Shown here piece after piece: positions 17,508-24,542 of a stretch of 31,353 bases of DNA; position 1 is the stretch's first letter; each line of letters opens with the position of its first letter. The stretch is taken from positions 1 to 31,353 of IMG/VR virus record IMGVR_UViG_3300032299_000857; one strand, given 5' to 3'. The notes below the pieces were generated by a model, which had not been told where the DNA came from, made no database searches, and saw nothing but the letters and a program-made list of their open reading frames with translations. This stretch comes from a virus. A program made the position numbers and the translations under genes.

Positions 17508-18870
17508 TTTGTTTTCTCCTTAAATCTGAAAGTTGTTTTGCATATTTATCCATATATTCGTTTGTATCTATGCTAGGCATTTTAGTTTCTTCTTTCCATA
17601 AATAGTTGCGTGCTTCTCTCCATGCGTAAAGAAAAGAATCATTTTGATCGTTAGGAATCCTAGGGTCCTCAACTTGCCTTGTATCATCTTTCCATTGTAG
17701 TTGCTCCTGCTCTTCTATTAATGAATCACATTTACCTTTAAAGTATTGGACTCTGCCTCTAGTAATATCATCGGCAAGAATTTTTAGGAATGATGCCTTA
17801 TCGGTCTTCTCGGCAGCGTGCAATGGGATAAAATGCCTGTTCTTTATCTCCTCAACACCTTGCTTGTTTGCACCGTCAATAATGACTTTCCCTATTGGGT
17901 AGTTTCTTAAATAAGTTTTAACTCTATTTGCCGTGTCAGTAATATCTAATTCTTTCTCTTTGACTGCCTCAACTACAAATAAGTTTGGTGACTTGTGATG
18001 AAATGCAACTAAAGTAAACGCAGTAGCATCATTGTATCCAATATCAACACCTAAGACATAAGTAGGGTTAATTAAATCAATCGGATCAATGATAGTATTT
18101 TCATTAATCTTTATAATTAATAACTTATCATCTGCACACCATTCATTTAGGTAATGCGTTTTATATTCAGAAGTAAGCATAAAAGTAGGATTGTAATTCT
18201 TTATCCAGTCTACGTGCTCTTGCCATTTATCCTTAACGTATGGGTTATCGAATGCAGACCACTTATGAATAGACCACCCTGGCTCTTTTCCACTTGTGAC
18301 CTGCTCAAAAAATGTTTTAGGAATGTTTTCTGCAGTGCCTAGTAATGTTAACCTACCTGAAACATCGGCAAGTGCCGGCATAATCATTTGGTAGCAAATC
18401 TTTTTTAAGTCCTGAGATATAGATCCAGCTTCATCGATCTTAACTGTTTTATATTTTCCACCTAAAATCTTACGCATCTCTTTGTACGACGAGTCTAAGC
18501 CAAACAATCTAATCTCTGACTTGTTATTAAGTCGGATGATGCCCTGCTGCTCGTTTGACCTAAACTGAATCTTCTTTTCTTCTAACTCATGAACCATTAT
18601 GCCCCAAATAATATTCTTTGCAGACCCTAAAGTAAGAGCACCATATAAGTGTTTTGTCTCTGCTTCATCAAATGCAGTCTGTAGCGTTTCTTTGGCTTCA
18701 CCTGTTGATTTACCAGAACGACGACTACACTGAATGCCTTTAAGGATTGACTTGTCCTGGGATGCTTGAAATTGTTTTGGGAATGATTGATCTAAAAAGT
18801 TAACTTGTTGCCCGATGCCTCTTCGCTTCAGCTCTTCAATAATTAATTTAAGTCGGGCGGCATCATTCAT
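17491..18870 (-). CDS. terL: Terminase large subunit (ATPase and nuclease)
   Basis: A 459-residue packaging motor. ATPase domain: Walker A CSRRSGKS at 48-55 (the form with Arg-Arg and no leading Gly is normal in terminases), Walker B ending in DEAG at 146-149, and coupling motif LLGTAE at about 177-182. RNase-H-like nuclease domain: GVDIGYNDATAF with Asp276, VIIDGANKQG with Asp332, and NDQNDSFLYAW with Asp411, the three expected metal-binding acids. The length matches P22-like headful-type enzymes. The start overlaps the preceding stop (ATGA). It is separated from the small-subunit candidate (20582-21019) by a methyltransferase, a GNAT, a tRNA and two small genes, a wider split than usual. 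Confidence 0.9.
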   Translation of the reverse strand: MNDAARLKLIIEELKRRGIGQQVNFLDQSFPKQFQASQDKSILKGIQCSRRSGKSTGEAKETLQTAFDEAETKHLYGALTLGSAKNIIWGIMVHELEEKKIQFRSNEQQGIIRLNNKSEIRLFGLDSSYKEMRKILGGKYKTVKIDEAGSISQDLKKICYQMIMPALADVSGRLTLLGTAENIPKTFFEQVTSGKEPGWSIHKWSAFDNPYVKDKWQEHVDWIKNYNPTFMLTSEYKTHYLNEWCADDKLLIIKINENTIIDPIDLINPTYVLGVDIGYNDATAFTLVAFHHKSPNLFVVEAVKEKELDITDTANRVKTYLRNYPIGKVIIDGANKQGVEEIKNRHFIPLHAAEKTDKASFLKILADDITRGRVQYFKGKCDSLIEEQEQLQWKDDTRQVEDPRIPNDQNDSFLYAWREARNYLWKEETKMPSIDTNEYMDKYAKQLSDLRRKQNEYQY

Positions 18871-19106
18871 TTATTTTTAATGTTTTCTAAAGCATCACGC
18901 AGCTTTTTGTTTTCAGCTCTTTCTGCTTCAAGTTTTTCAAAAAGTGATAATGCGTCTAAGGGATTAGATTTATTTCTCATATATTCGCAAGCGGCTATCC
19001 ATGCTTCATAAATAGCACCACGATTGAGCTTTATTACTCTATTAAGGTGAGAGTCATTTAAACTTAAAAACCACTCCTCAAACGCTTCTTTATCTTGATT
19101 GTTCAT
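18867..19106 (-). CDS. Small helical protein upstream of terL
   Basis: I start this at the ATG at 19106 (79 residues). A longer in-frame start at 19154 would lie inside the tRNA gene and is rejected. The N-terminus (EAFEEWFLSLNDSH) and AIYEAWIAACEYM (about 31-43) match a common pattern in small phage accessory proteins of unknown role. The last 30 residues are Glu/Lys/Leu-rich and probably coiled coil. The stop overlaps the terL start (ATGA). The ATG stands 7 nt after the tRNA CCA and has no good ribosome site, so expression may depend on tRNA processing. Confidence 0.6.
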   Translation of the reverse strand: MNNQDKEAFEEWFLSLNDSHLNRVIKLNRGAIYEAWIAACEYMRNKSNPLDALSLFEKLEAERAENKKLRDALENIKNK

Positions 19107-19113
19107 AATATAA

Positions 19114-19203
19114 TGGCGGAGAGTTAGGGATTCGAACCCCAGGAAGACTTTCATCTTCGAAAGTTTTCAAAACTTTTGCCTTAAACCACTCGACCAACTC
19201 TCC
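19114..19203 (-). tRNA. tRNA-Ser(UGA), CCA end encoded
   Basis: Read on the minus strand this is a full class II tRNA of 90 nt. The 7-bp acceptor stem GGAGAGT/ACTCTCC is perfect, followed by discriminator G and encoded CCA. The D-arm has GAGTGGTTTAAGGC. The anticodon stem is AAAGT/ACTTT around the 7-nt loop TTTGAAA, giving anticodon TGA. A long variable arm GAAGA/TCTTC marks tRNA-Ser, and the T-loop is TTCGAAT. It reads UCA codons, common in AT-rich genes. It lies 2 nt after the methyltransferase stop and 7 nt before the next start, so it is probably cut out of a polycistronic mRNA. No integrase or att repeat is seen nearby. Confidence 0.95.
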
Positions 19204-19205
19204 AA

Positions 19206-19952
19206 TTAATTTATTTGTTCAAATATTCTTTTTTTAGCTATTTCAAAATACTTCTCATCTTTTTCAATGCCAATAAATTTTCTGTTAAGGTTTTTACAAG
19301 CAACACCTGTTGAACCGCTTCCCATTGTAAAGTCTAGGACAGTTTCAATCTCTAGTGTGTATGTTTTAATTAGGTATTCAAGAAGAGGTACAGGCTTTTG
19401 TGTTGGGTGAAATTTTTCCTTTGATTGACCATTAACAGTGTTAAATTTTAAAACGTCTTTCGGGTATCTGATATCTGTATTTTTTCTTGTATTTTCTACC
19501 TTTTTATAATCTCCATAATTATCACTTTTTGAATTACCTCCATGATAAACTGTGTTCATGGGTTTTGCTAAAATAAATTGTGGATTATATAGGGGAACTC
19601 CATTACAAAAAAGATGGATCATTTCATAATATTTCATGTGATATTTTTTTGCGTTTAAGAAACCCGATGGCTTGTCTTTTTCCCACACTAGATCATGCTT
19701 AAACATTTTTAAATTACTTATTCTTAAATGTGAACTGAAAGGCTCACTTCCAAACAATAAAATTGCGCCCTTTGGTTTGGTTGCCCTTCTGATTTGCTCC
19801 CACATCGGTTCAAACGGAATAACTACATCCCACTTGCAAGCCGTAGTTCCATAAGGAGGATCAGTCAAAACCATATCAACTGATTTATCTGGAATATTTT
19901 TCATTAGTTCTAAGCAATCGCCATGAAACAAATTTATTAATTTTTGATCCAA
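19206..19952 (-). CDS. DNA methyltransferase, beta-class amino-MTase (N6-adenine or N4-cytosine)
   Basis: A 248-residue enzyme. Catalytic motif IV DPPY is at 31-34 and the SAM-binding motif I, DFTMGSGSTG, is near the C-terminus (about 207-216), preceded by HPTQKPVPLLEYLI. This IV-to-I order is the beta class. DPPY favours N6-adenine, though N4-cytosine enzymes of this class exist. There is no Pro-Cys-Gln motif, so it is not a 5-methylcytosine enzyme. No restriction endonuclease is adjacent, so it is an orphan, likely for protection against host restriction or for DNA marking. It sits 4 nt after a small gene and 2 nt before the tRNA. Confidence 0.88.
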   Translation of the reverse strand: MDQKLINLFHGDCLELMKNIPDKSVDMVLTDPPYGTTACKWDVVIPFEPMWEQIRRATKPKGAILLFGSEPFSSHLRISNLKMFKHDLVWEKDKPSGFLNAKKYHMKYYEMIHLFCNGVPLYNPQFILAKPMNTVYHGGNSKSDNYGDYKKVENTRKNTDIRYPKDVLKFNTVNGQSKEKFHPTQKPVPLLEYLIKTYTLEIETVLDFTMGSGSTGVACKNLNRKFIGIEKDEKYFEIAKKRIFEQIN

Positions 19953-19956
19953 TTAA

Positions 19957-20163
19957 TTATTTCTTTGATTCAGATTTAACCAAGTAAGCAATATTAGTAG
20001 AAAATACTAATACTTCTTTTTGAATTTCATTCATCTTGATTACAACAGCACTCAATTTTGAGTCCCAGTCAATCGACGTATAAGCGTCTACGGCAACGAA
20101 TGTTTCATTCTTGTGATTCGGTAAACGCACTGCCTGAGCAAAACAAACTGATATAACTTCCAT
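19957..20163 (-). CDS. Small hypothetical protein
   Basis: A 68-residue protein with alternating beta strands and one short helix (AVVIKMNEIQKEV), no cysteine motif or membrane segment. It lies between the GNAT gene (8 nt upstream) and the methyltransferase (4 nt downstream) in the same direction. A TAGGAGTC ribosome site precedes the ATG at 20163. Family not recognised. Confidence 0.5.
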   Translation of the reverse strand: MEVISVCFAQAVRLPNHKNETFVAVDAYTSIDWDSKLSAVVIKMNEIQKEVLVFSTNIAYLVKSESKK

Positions 20164-20171
20164 AATGACTC

Positions 20172-20585
20172 CTATTTGTAAAATTTAAACCTATCATATT
20201 CAAGGTTATATTTATTAAGTAAAAACCTGAGATCTTTTGTATAAAAACTAACTGTGATGTTCTTTTTAGTTTTAAAGATTTTATCCAAGATCATGTTAGC
20301 AATACCCATTCTTCTAAATGCCATCTTTACTAGCACATAATGAAGCGTGTAATTCAAATCATAAATAGCATACCCAACAATGAATGTAGGGTCATCATCG
20401 GTACAGGCAACTAGGATATTAATCTCACCTGACTGAAATTTATTAATTAGGCAGTCTGATAAACCGTCATGATAAATAGAGAAGCGTTCTTTCTTCCCTG
20501 TTGTGTCCTCATAAGAGGATTTAATCATTGTAGTTAAAATGAAGTTTTTATCGTCTGGGAGAAACTCTCTTAGTATTATGTTCAT
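20172..20585 (-). CDS. GNAT-family acetyltransferase-like protein
   Basis: A 137-residue protein. The N-terminal ILREFLPDDKNFI fits the GNAT beta1-alpha1 start, FIVGYAIYDL the beta2-3 region, and LHYVLVKMAFRRMGIANMIL (about 82-101) the acetyl-CoA loop, with Arg-Arg-Met-Gly-Ile-Ala in place of the usual Q/RxxGxG/A. The fold call is good; the substrate is unknown. The start overlaps the small-terminase stop by 4 nt (ATGA). Similar small GNATs are frequent next to terminase genes in podoviruses (recalled), but their role is not known to me. Confidence 0.7.
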   Translation of the reverse strand: MNIILREFLPDDKNFILTTMIKSSYEDTTGKKERFSIYHDGLSDCLINKFQSGEINILVACTDDDPTFIVGYAIYDLNYTLHYVLVKMAFRRMGIANMILDKIFKTKKNITVSFYTKDLRFLLNKYNLEYDRFKFYK

Positions 20586-21019
20586 CTAATTTTTTCTACT
20601 AACTCAATAGCTTCATTAATAAGAAGTTTTGTGTCTTCTTTAGTTATTCTTAATTCAGATATATTTCTAGAATCATGTTTGTCTGCATAAGTTTCATGAA
20701 ACCTTGTCTTAAGAGCAAACATTAGAGCTTGTGTATCAATTTTTTTCTGATCAATGTTTGGAATATTTTGCCCAGAAACTTTTGCTACTAATCTTTTTTC
20801 AAAAAAATCCTGAGCAAGCTGCAAACCAATGTCATGTGCTTCTGCGAATTCTGGAATCTCGTCTATCCATTTATAAACAGTGCTTCTAGTAACACCTATC
20901 GTACCGCCAAAAGTTTGCATGGATAACCCAGTTCTTAAATGATCAATGAGCTTCTGACAATATTCAGGTCTATACTTGCATTGCTTGGCTAGGTGCGTAG
21001 TGTCCGAGTTTTGTGTCAT
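20582..21019 (-). CDS. terS: Terminase small subunit candidate
   Basis: I start at the ATG at 21019 (145 residues) because AGGAAG lies 8 nt upstream; an in-frame ATG at 21040 also exists. The segment GLSMQTFGGTIGVTRSTVYK (about 31-50) is a clear helix-turn-helix, followed by WIDEIPEFAEAHDIGLQLAQ, a phrase typical of small terminase DNA-binding domains. The rest is helical, as needed for oligomerisation, ending in an acidic/basic helix. It would bind the packaging site and hand DNA to the large subunit. The alternative is a transcription factor, but the HTH-helix pattern and location near terL favour terminase. Confidence 0.75.
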   Translation of the reverse strand: MTQNSDTTHLAKQCKYRPEYCQKLIDHLRTGLSMQTFGGTIGVTRSTVYKWIDEIPEFAEAHDIGLQLAQDFFEKRLVAKVSGQNIPNIDQKKIDTQALMFALKTRFHETYADKHDSRNISELRITKEDTKLLINEAIELVEKIR

Positions 21020-21020
21020 T

Positions 21021-21218
21021 TTATTCACTTCCTGTAGCATTTAAACCAAGAGTTTTTTTCTTCACTGACATTTCTTTATTGGCCAATTTAATTTGGTAAT
21101 TCAAATTGTAACTTCTGAAGCATTCTTTGCATTTACTGAAATGGCCATCTTTGAGCATTCTATTTTCATAAAAATCATTTAAACTTTTTGTTAAATTACA
21201 ATTTTTACATTTTTTCAT
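21021..21218 (-). CDS. Small zinc-ribbon protein, HNH-associated type
   Basis: Starting at the ATG at 21218, the 65-residue product begins MKKCKNCNLTKSLNDFYENR and continues into a second CxxC, KCKEC. This CxxC-x(n)-CxxC treble-clef ribbon is the N-terminal part of many phage HNH endonucleases, but no HNH catalytic block follows, so this is either a stand-alone zinc protein or a truncated HNH. A start at 21242 (overlapping the FkbM stop by 20 nt) is the alternative. The stop lies one base before the small-terminase ATG. Confidence 0.55.
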   Translation of the reverse strand: MKKCKNCNLTKSLNDFYENRMLKDGHFSKCKECFRSYNLNYQIKLANKEMSVKKKTLGLNATGSE

Positions 21219-21222
21219 AAGT

Positions 21223-21915
21223 TTAATTAAGGCAATAAACATTGGTGCAAGCAGGGAACCAGCTTGATTGCCACAAGTTGTTCTTCCTATCTTTTATAGA
21301 GCAAGATGATTCTTTTTTTACTTTAATTTTTTTATAGTTCTTTTTTTGCAAATCATAAACTCTCCACAGTCTTTCGAGGCTTGGATCAATATCGAAAGAC
21401 CATTCGTAAACAAATTTATTAAAAGTTTTAATTTTTGGATTTTCTAAAATAGGCATTTCAGCACCTTCTATGTCCATTTTACAGCATTCAAATTTTTCAC
21501 TTTGCTCATAAAAATTTAAACAATTTACAACTGTACTTGAAGAGCCTTTCCAGTTTTTGAACAAAGAGTTCCTCCAACTTTGATTTCCAAAAAACATTTT
21601 AGCTTTTTTCGCATCATTATGAACAAGGGCGGCATTAATAATGTTTGCGTTTAAATTGTTTTCTTTTAAATTTAGCTCGATCATTTTGCATAAGTTAGGA
21701 TCTGGTTCATAGCAAGTAACTTTTGCACCTAAATAACTTGCCATAACTGTGAACGCTCCAACGTTTCCGCCACAATCCATCCAATTATCATTTTTTTCGA
21801 TTTTTATACCATGTTTTTGATATACATTTTTTCCAATAACTTCTTCATAAGTTTTTATATCTGATTCGTTTTCTCTGTAATGCAATCTGTAGGGACCAAT
21901 TTCTATTAACTTCAT
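21223..21915 (-). CDS. FkbM-family SAM-dependent methyltransferase
   Basis: A 230-residue protein. SAM-binding motif I is WMDCGGNVGAFTVMAS (about 45-60), motif II CYEPDPN (about 68-74), and CKMDIEGAEMPIL (about 144-156) is the characteristic FkbM block. FkbM enzymes known to me O-methylate sugars or small molecules; the phage substrate is unknown. The start overlaps the dioxygenase stop by one base (TAATG), which ties it to that gene. Given the neighbour, methylation of an oxidised or glycosylated DNA base is an attractive but unproved idea; surface-glycan methylation is the alternative. Cys-rich (at least 7 Cys). Confidence 0.8.
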   Translation of the reverse strand: MKLIEIGPYRLHYRENESDIKTYEEVIGKNVYQKHGIKIEKNDNWMDCGGNVGAFTVMASYLGAKVTCYEPDPNLCKMIELNLKENNLNANIINAALVHNDAKKAKMFFGNQSWRNSLFKNWKGSSSTVVNCLNFYEQSEKFECCKMDIEGAEMPILENPKIKTFNKFVYEWSFDIDPSLERLWRVYDLQKKNYKKIKVKKESSCSIKDRKNNLWQSSWFPACTNVYCLN

Positions 21916-22685
21916 TATCTGTCCTTCGAAAAAGCATCTAAAGGGTAAAAAACCAAACTATTTCTATATCCCTTATTCTTTGTTGGAACTATTTTTGTCA
22001 CTCCATGTAAACTTTTCCATGCAGGATAAACTAAAATAGAACTGTCTTTGGAATTGAAACAAGCATCATAATCAGGAACATATAGGTTTCCACCAGTAGA
22101 ATCTTTTCTTTTAGATATGATTACATTTACGCAATTTTTGATGTTGAGTTTATCAATATGGAAATCTGCTGAAATGTTGAAGTTAGAAATACTAGAAGTA
22201 AACAACTTACTAAACCGATATTTTTCTAAAACTCTCTCTTCTATCAACCTTTTTTGTAATTCATACTGGCCAGGCATAATCTCTTTGATTAACTCTTCTG
22301 CCATATTAACAAGAACTTTCATACCCTTTATGAAATCAACCGCTGTTTTAACATTATGAACGGAACTTATACTAGGGTAAGAACGTCTCATGTGTGGTTT
22401 AGGAGGTATAGAGCCAATTATTGTTGAAAACTGCTCAACCGGGTTCCCATTGTGCAAACCACTAGACCTCGTCATTATTTGTTTAGGAACTCTTTCTGAT
22501 AAAAGCTCATTGTTACAAAATTCTGCACATTGTTTTATTTTTCCAGTCAAACTGTTAATAAAAAAACCAATAAGCTCACCGTTTTCGTATAACAAACAAT
22601 CTTCTGTTATATTCGGATCAATTGAAGGACAAGATTGCCCAACCTTGTATGAATGATTTATTTTGTTTAGATCAATCGATCTCAT
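21915..22685 (-). CDS. 2-oxoglutarate/Fe(II) dioxygenase, TET/JBP-like candidate
   Basis: A 256-residue protein. The C-terminal half reads as a double-stranded beta-helix. FTSSISNFN (162-170) is followed by ADFHID with the HxD pair at His176 and Asp178, TGGNLYVPDYDACFN (197-211), then SLHGV with His227 as third iron ligand, and GYRNSLVFYPL with Arg241 for 2-oxoglutarate. These blocks, and an upstream IPPKPHMRRSYPS segment, match my recollection of phage TET/JBP enzymes that oxidise 5-methylcytosine or thymine in DNA. The N-terminal 80 residues are not recognised. It overlaps the ParB-like gene by 14 nt and the FkbM gene by 1 nt. The alternative is another 2OG oxygenase acting on protein or glycans. 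Confidence 0.7.
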   Translation of the reverse strand: MRSIDLNKINHSYKVGQSCPSIDPNITEDCLLYENGELIGFFINSLTGKIKQCAEFCNNELLSERVPKQIMTRSSGLHNGNPVEQFSTIIGSIPPKPHMRRSYPSISSVHNVKTAVDFIKGMKVLVNMAEELIKEIMPGQYELQKRLIEERVLEKYRFSKLFTSSISNFNISADFHIDKLNIKNCVNVIISKRKDSTGGNLYVPDYDACFNSKDSSILVYPAWKSLHGVTKIVPTKNKGYRNSLVFYPLDAFSKDR

Positions 22686-23307
22686 TCAATCTTTCTTTCA
22701 AATGAGTAAGAATTATTAGTCCAACGTAAGCACCTTTTTTTCTCCAGGTAGAAATAATTTCAGATGCCTCGTCGTAATGCTCTAATTCAAAATCAATCTG
22801 GATAGCTTTTCTCACACCGTCAGTAAAATCAGCAACGTCTTCTCCAGTTTTATCAAATTCTTCATCTAAATCAAACTTTTCAACAGGCTCAATAGTGAAA
22901 TCTTTTATCCCTAGTAGATCAATATTAAAGTCCGGGCCGAACTCTAGCATCTCAGAATTAACCATACTTAGATCTAGAGAACTCCACTCTGCAATAGCAT
23001 TATCAGAAGTCATAAAAGCATATTCTTGCGCTTCATTCTCAAAGTCTTGGAAATCAACAGCGATCTTGTCCCAACCATGATCTTTAGCAAGAATCTTGAT
23101 GGCTTCCCACCTACCATGCCCCGCTACAATAAATCCAGACCTCTTTGAAATGATGATCGGTAATCTTTGACCCTGATAAAGTATAAGCTCAGCAAGACGC
23201 TTTATTTGCTCTTCGCTGTGCTGGTTCATGTTTTTTGGATGTGGTATTATTTCAGGGGAATAAATATTAAGAAGTTTCTGGTAGGCAGTTTTAATCAATG
23301 AAATCAT
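22672..23307 (-). CDS. ParB-like (ParB/sulfiredoxin fold) protein
   Basis: A 211-residue protein. Residues 19-95 carry the ParB N-terminal pattern: IIPHPKNMNQHSEEQIKRLA (positions 20-39), then LPIIIS, and FIVAGHGRWEAIKIL with the GHxR box at 63-66. No ParB HTH is evident. The C-terminal part is very acidic (residues 130-165). In phages such stand-alone ParB domains act as nucleases or NTP-binding switches and often accompany DNA-modification genes (recalled). It starts a three-gene overlap chain with the dioxygenase and FkbM genes, preceded by a 71-bp gap with a long inverted repeat. Confidence 0.8.
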   Translation of the reverse strand: MISLIKTAYQKLLNIYSPEIIPHPKNMNQHSEEQIKRLAELILYQGQRLPIIISKRSGFIVAGHGRWEAIKILAKDHGWDKIAVDFQDFENEAQEYAFMTSDNAIAEWSSLDLSMVNSEMLEFGPDFNIDLLGIKDFTIEPVEKFDLDEEFDKTGEDVADFTDGVRKAIQIDFELEHYDEASEIISTWRKKGAYVGLIILTHLKERLNEID

Positions 23308-23311
23308 TTCT

Positions 23312-23369
23312 AACTCTCTGTGAAATGTTTATATGATTGTTTCAAAACATATAAGCATTGCAAAGAGTT
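23312..23369. repeat. Long interrupted inverted repeat ahead of the ParB-dioxygenase cluster
   Basis: The 71-bp gap between the 23379-23906 gene and the ParB-like start holds nested inverted repeats. The inner arms ATGTTTATATG (23325-23335) and CATATAAGCAT (23348-23358) pair at 10 of 11 positions. The outer arms AACTCT (23312-23317) and AGAGTT (23364-23369) pair perfectly. The mismatch would be a T-G wobble in plus-strand RNA and C-A in the leftward mRNA, so a protein-binding operator is at least as likely as an RNA hairpin. No T-run follows. Confidence 0.6.
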
Positions 23370-23378
23370 ATTTAATAA

Positions 23379-23906
23379 TTATTCCGCTAAATGTATCTTT
23401 TCATTAAATTTATACTGAATTTGTTCAGTATGGTTAGGGCAAAGAGCATCGTCAGTAAACTTTATTCTGTATTGTGGATAAACCATCCAACCCCGATTAG
23501 TAGAAATGCAATGAAATTGTTTCCACTGCACAGGATGTCTAGACAACCCATCACCCACAAAATCTATAGTGAATAGATATTGACCATTAATTATGTTTCC
23601 AAAATCTGTTTTAACAGTACATGGCATGTATCTTAGAAGGTCAAACGTAATGACCTGAATCTTGTTCCCAATATTGTCATACATCTGAGCTTCACCTAAT
23701 AACAAATCACACTCATTTTCTGGAGAGCAAAGCATGTGTATTGGAATACCAGTGTACAAAGCACCAGATTCGAGCAAAACAGAAAATTGCAAAGCCTGAT
23801 TCATGAGAGATCGCACTGAAACAAGCGTACCATTCTCATAATCTTTTTCTATACCTAAATAACTACCTAAAACTTTTACCTGTAGTGGTTCAGTATTACA
23901 GTTCAT
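23379..23906 (-). CDS. Conserved-looking phage protein of unknown function
   Basis: A 175-residue, beta-rich protein. The blocks ALYTGIPIHMLCS (about 50-62), IQVITFDLLRYMPC (about 83-96), GQYLFTIDFVGDG (about 107-119) and a terminal basic beta segment resemble a protein I remember from many uncultured tailed phages in the early or middle region, with no assigned function. Cys at several positions but no zinc pattern. It is separated by 8 nt from the upstream gene and followed by the inverted-repeat gap. Confidence 0.6.
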   Translation of the reverse strand: MNCNTEPLQVKVLGSYLGIEKDYENGTLVSVRSLMNQALQFSVLLESGALYTGIPIHMLCSPENECDLLLGEAQMYDNIGNKIQVITFDLLRYMPCTVKTDFGNIINGQYLFTIDFVGDGLSRHPVQWKQFHCISTNRGWMVYPQYRIKFTDDALCPNHTEQIQYKFNEKIHLAE

Positions 23907-23914
23907 TTTCCACC

Positions 23915-24148
23915 CTAATCTAGGACACCATCAAAATGCTCATACAACAGCTCCCAAACATGCTTAAGGAGCTCTTTTTCTGAGTCAGACAATACTTTTC
24001 CTTTAACAGGTTGATCATACTTAAAAATAGGTCGAAACACTTCATTATAAATGGTGTCTATCTTCATCTTGTAAACTGACCCATACAAGGCATTAATGTG
24101 ATCATCACGTTCTTCAGGCAAATTAAACTCTAATGTTACTTTACTCAT
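23915..24148 (-). CDS. Small acidic helical phage protein
   Basis: A 77-residue protein beginning MSKVTLEFNLPEERDDHINA, a start I recall from small proteins common in tailed phages: a beta strand (TLEFNLPEE), then three helices. No catalytic motif. It overlaps the upstream zinc-binding gene by 8 nt and precedes the next gene by 8 nt, so it is in the same leftward operon. Confidence 0.6.
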   Translation of the reverse strand: MSKVTLEFNLPEERDDHINALYGSVYKMKIDTIYNEVFRPIFKYDQPVKGKVLSDSEKELLKHVWELLYEHFDGVLD

Positions 24149-24410
24149 TGTTATCCCATGCCTCTAAATACCTTTTAAACCTCTCGATTTCTTGAATAAG
24201 AATAGCATTCTCAGACTCCAATTCTCTAATCCTCTTCGCCATTTCTTTCTCGTAAGTCTGAGTAGGCACTTTAGGCAAGTATGATACGATTTCTTTAAGC
24301 CTCTTTACTTGGCAATAACAGTAAATCTTAGGTTCTTGTCCAGGTATGACTACGTGTGGATCCGACTCTGTTAAAAATTGATTCTGGCATAATTCACAAG
24401 TAAGTATCAT
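24141..24410 (-). CDS. Small zinc-binding protein with coiled coil, first gene of the leftward operon
   Basis: An 89-residue protein: Cys5, Cys8, Cys31 and Cys33 form CxxC-x22-CxC, a probable zinc ribbon. Residues 55-85 (KEMAKRIRELESENAILIQE and onward) are a clear coiled coil, so it may dimerise. It is the first gene after the control region, with AAGGAC 5 nt upstream of the ATG at 24410. The same cysteine layout occurs in the gene on the other side of the control region (24979-25203). A regulatory role is possible but unproved. Confidence 0.6.
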   Translation of the reverse strand: MILTCELCQNQFLTESDPHVVIPGQEPKIYCYCQVKRLKEIVSYLPKVPTQTYEKEMAKRIRELESENAILIQEIERFKRYLEAWDNNE

Positions 24411-24542
24411 TTTTAGTCCTTATTAAAGTAAACAAAATCATGATTTCCAGAGAGAGGGAGATAAGAAACCCAAGGGAGAGGATTCCTTCACAGTCTTTAA
24501 ACTAAGAACAATCTTCTCTTGCCTCGTCTTCTAACACTTACT

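Noticed and set aside
17491-18870. Defective Walker A in the large terminase (no leading Gly)
   Set aside because: Arg-Arg-Ser-Gly-Lys-Ser forms are common in terminases; the other motifs are intact.
19107-19154. Longer N-terminus (16 extra codons, ATG at 19154) for the gene upstream of terL
   Set aside because: It would be coded by the tRNA-Ser gene; the constraint there is on tRNA structure, so the start at 19106 is preferred.
19114-19203. Phage attachment site in the tRNA
   Set aside because: No integrase and no repeated tRNA fragment is visible in the window, and the tRNA is complete with CCA inside an operon.
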